Source: Prochlorococcus sp. AG-355-B23
GTDB lineage: Bacteria > Cyanobacteriota > Cyanobacteriia > PCC-6307 > Cyanobiaceae
Direction: 5' to 3'
NCBI GenBank assembly: GCA_003280935.1
Contig: QCDJ01000004.1
Location: 1 to 64,000 of the forward strand
DNA: 64,000 nucleotides
Of this stretch, positions 63,449 to 64,000 are shown in pieces. The number at the start of each line of letters is the position of its first letter. The stretch's first letter is position 1. The notes under the pieces were generated by a model. It had not been told where the DNA came from and did no database searches. It saw only the letters and a list, made by a program, of their open reading frames with translations. Position numbers and translations under genes: made by a program.

Positions 63449-64000
63449 TTGATAATTAAAAACAATACAACAAAGTTATTAGTTACACTTTCATTTTTAC
63501 TTATTCTTCCATTTGTACAAAAACAATGGTTTAACTTGTATTCACTCAATATTAATGATATTTCCTTTTATTCAAACCTTTACTATTTGAGCGGAGCAAT
63601 ATGTCCATCTTTAGTGTATATAAACTCTTTAAAAAACTATACATACTATAAATTTAATAATGATAAAATTCAAAGTATAAAAGTAATTAAAGGAAAAAGA
63701 CTATTATTCCTAGTAGCAATAAATTTAATATTTCTCTCTTACTTAATAGCTGATTACATATATATAAATTTTAATCTTATATTAAATTTATTTCTTGAAG
63801 GAATTAATGTACCAAAACCGGATATTCCGCAGTTAAGTTTTTTCATATTTTTAATTTCTATCTTATTAATTTTTAAGAAATCTAGGTTTCTGTTAAAAAA
63901 AATAATATTGATAAATTTTATCCTGATTTCTCTCTCTCTTTGGCATCTTCAAATTAATAATATTAGTGTTGATGATCAGTTTTATATTTATAGATATTTT
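63449..64000 (+). CDS. partial polytopic membrane protein, runs off window
   Basis: Open frame from TTG to window end: MIIKNNTTKLLVTLSFLLILPFVQKQWFNLYSLNIND... Confidence 0.6.
   Translation, partial: MIIKNNTTKLLVTLSFLLILPFVQKQWFNLYSLNINDISFYSNLYYLSGAICPSLVYINSLKNYTYYKFNNDKIQSIKVIKGKRLLFLVAINLIFLSYLIADYIYINFNLILNLFLEGINVPKPDIPQLSFFIFLISILLIFKKSRFLLKKIILINFILISLSLWHLQINNISVDDQFYIYRYF

Overview
AT-rich, gene-dense bacterial chromosome segment. Gene content (chlH, acsF, Psb30/Ycf12-like, Ycf20-like, S21, L32, many short cyanobacterial hypotheticals) fits a picocyanobacterium, most likely a high-light-type Prochlorococcus; this is inference from proteins, with no database search. Recognisable housekeeping and photosynthesis genes include dus, gpx, purT, pepN, carB, tpiA, folP, chlH, dapB, mfd, fmt, a tldE/tldD pair, acsF, rpsU, rpmF, rsfS, an initiator tRNA-Met with its terminator, two ABC exporter systems and a pair of half-size UPF0016 transporters. 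I saw no phage, transposon or CRISPR array. The most notable observations are: (1) an FtsH-family AAA+ protein whose HEXXH zinc motif reads NEVGR and which lacks the first TM segment (candidate pseudoprotease); (2) an RNase R/II-like protein in which I cannot find the catalytic Asp cluster; (3) an MTHFR-like TIM barrel next to a renalase-like flavoprotein and a convergent P-loop kinase; (4) a candidate minus-strand ncRNA with its own terminator at about 23.32-23.46 kb; (5) two genes that appear to begin at ATT; (6) a small membrane ORF split by an in-frame TAG; (7) in-frame repeats in a TatA-like protein and an HhH protein. Several small ORFs missing from the supplied track were read by hand.
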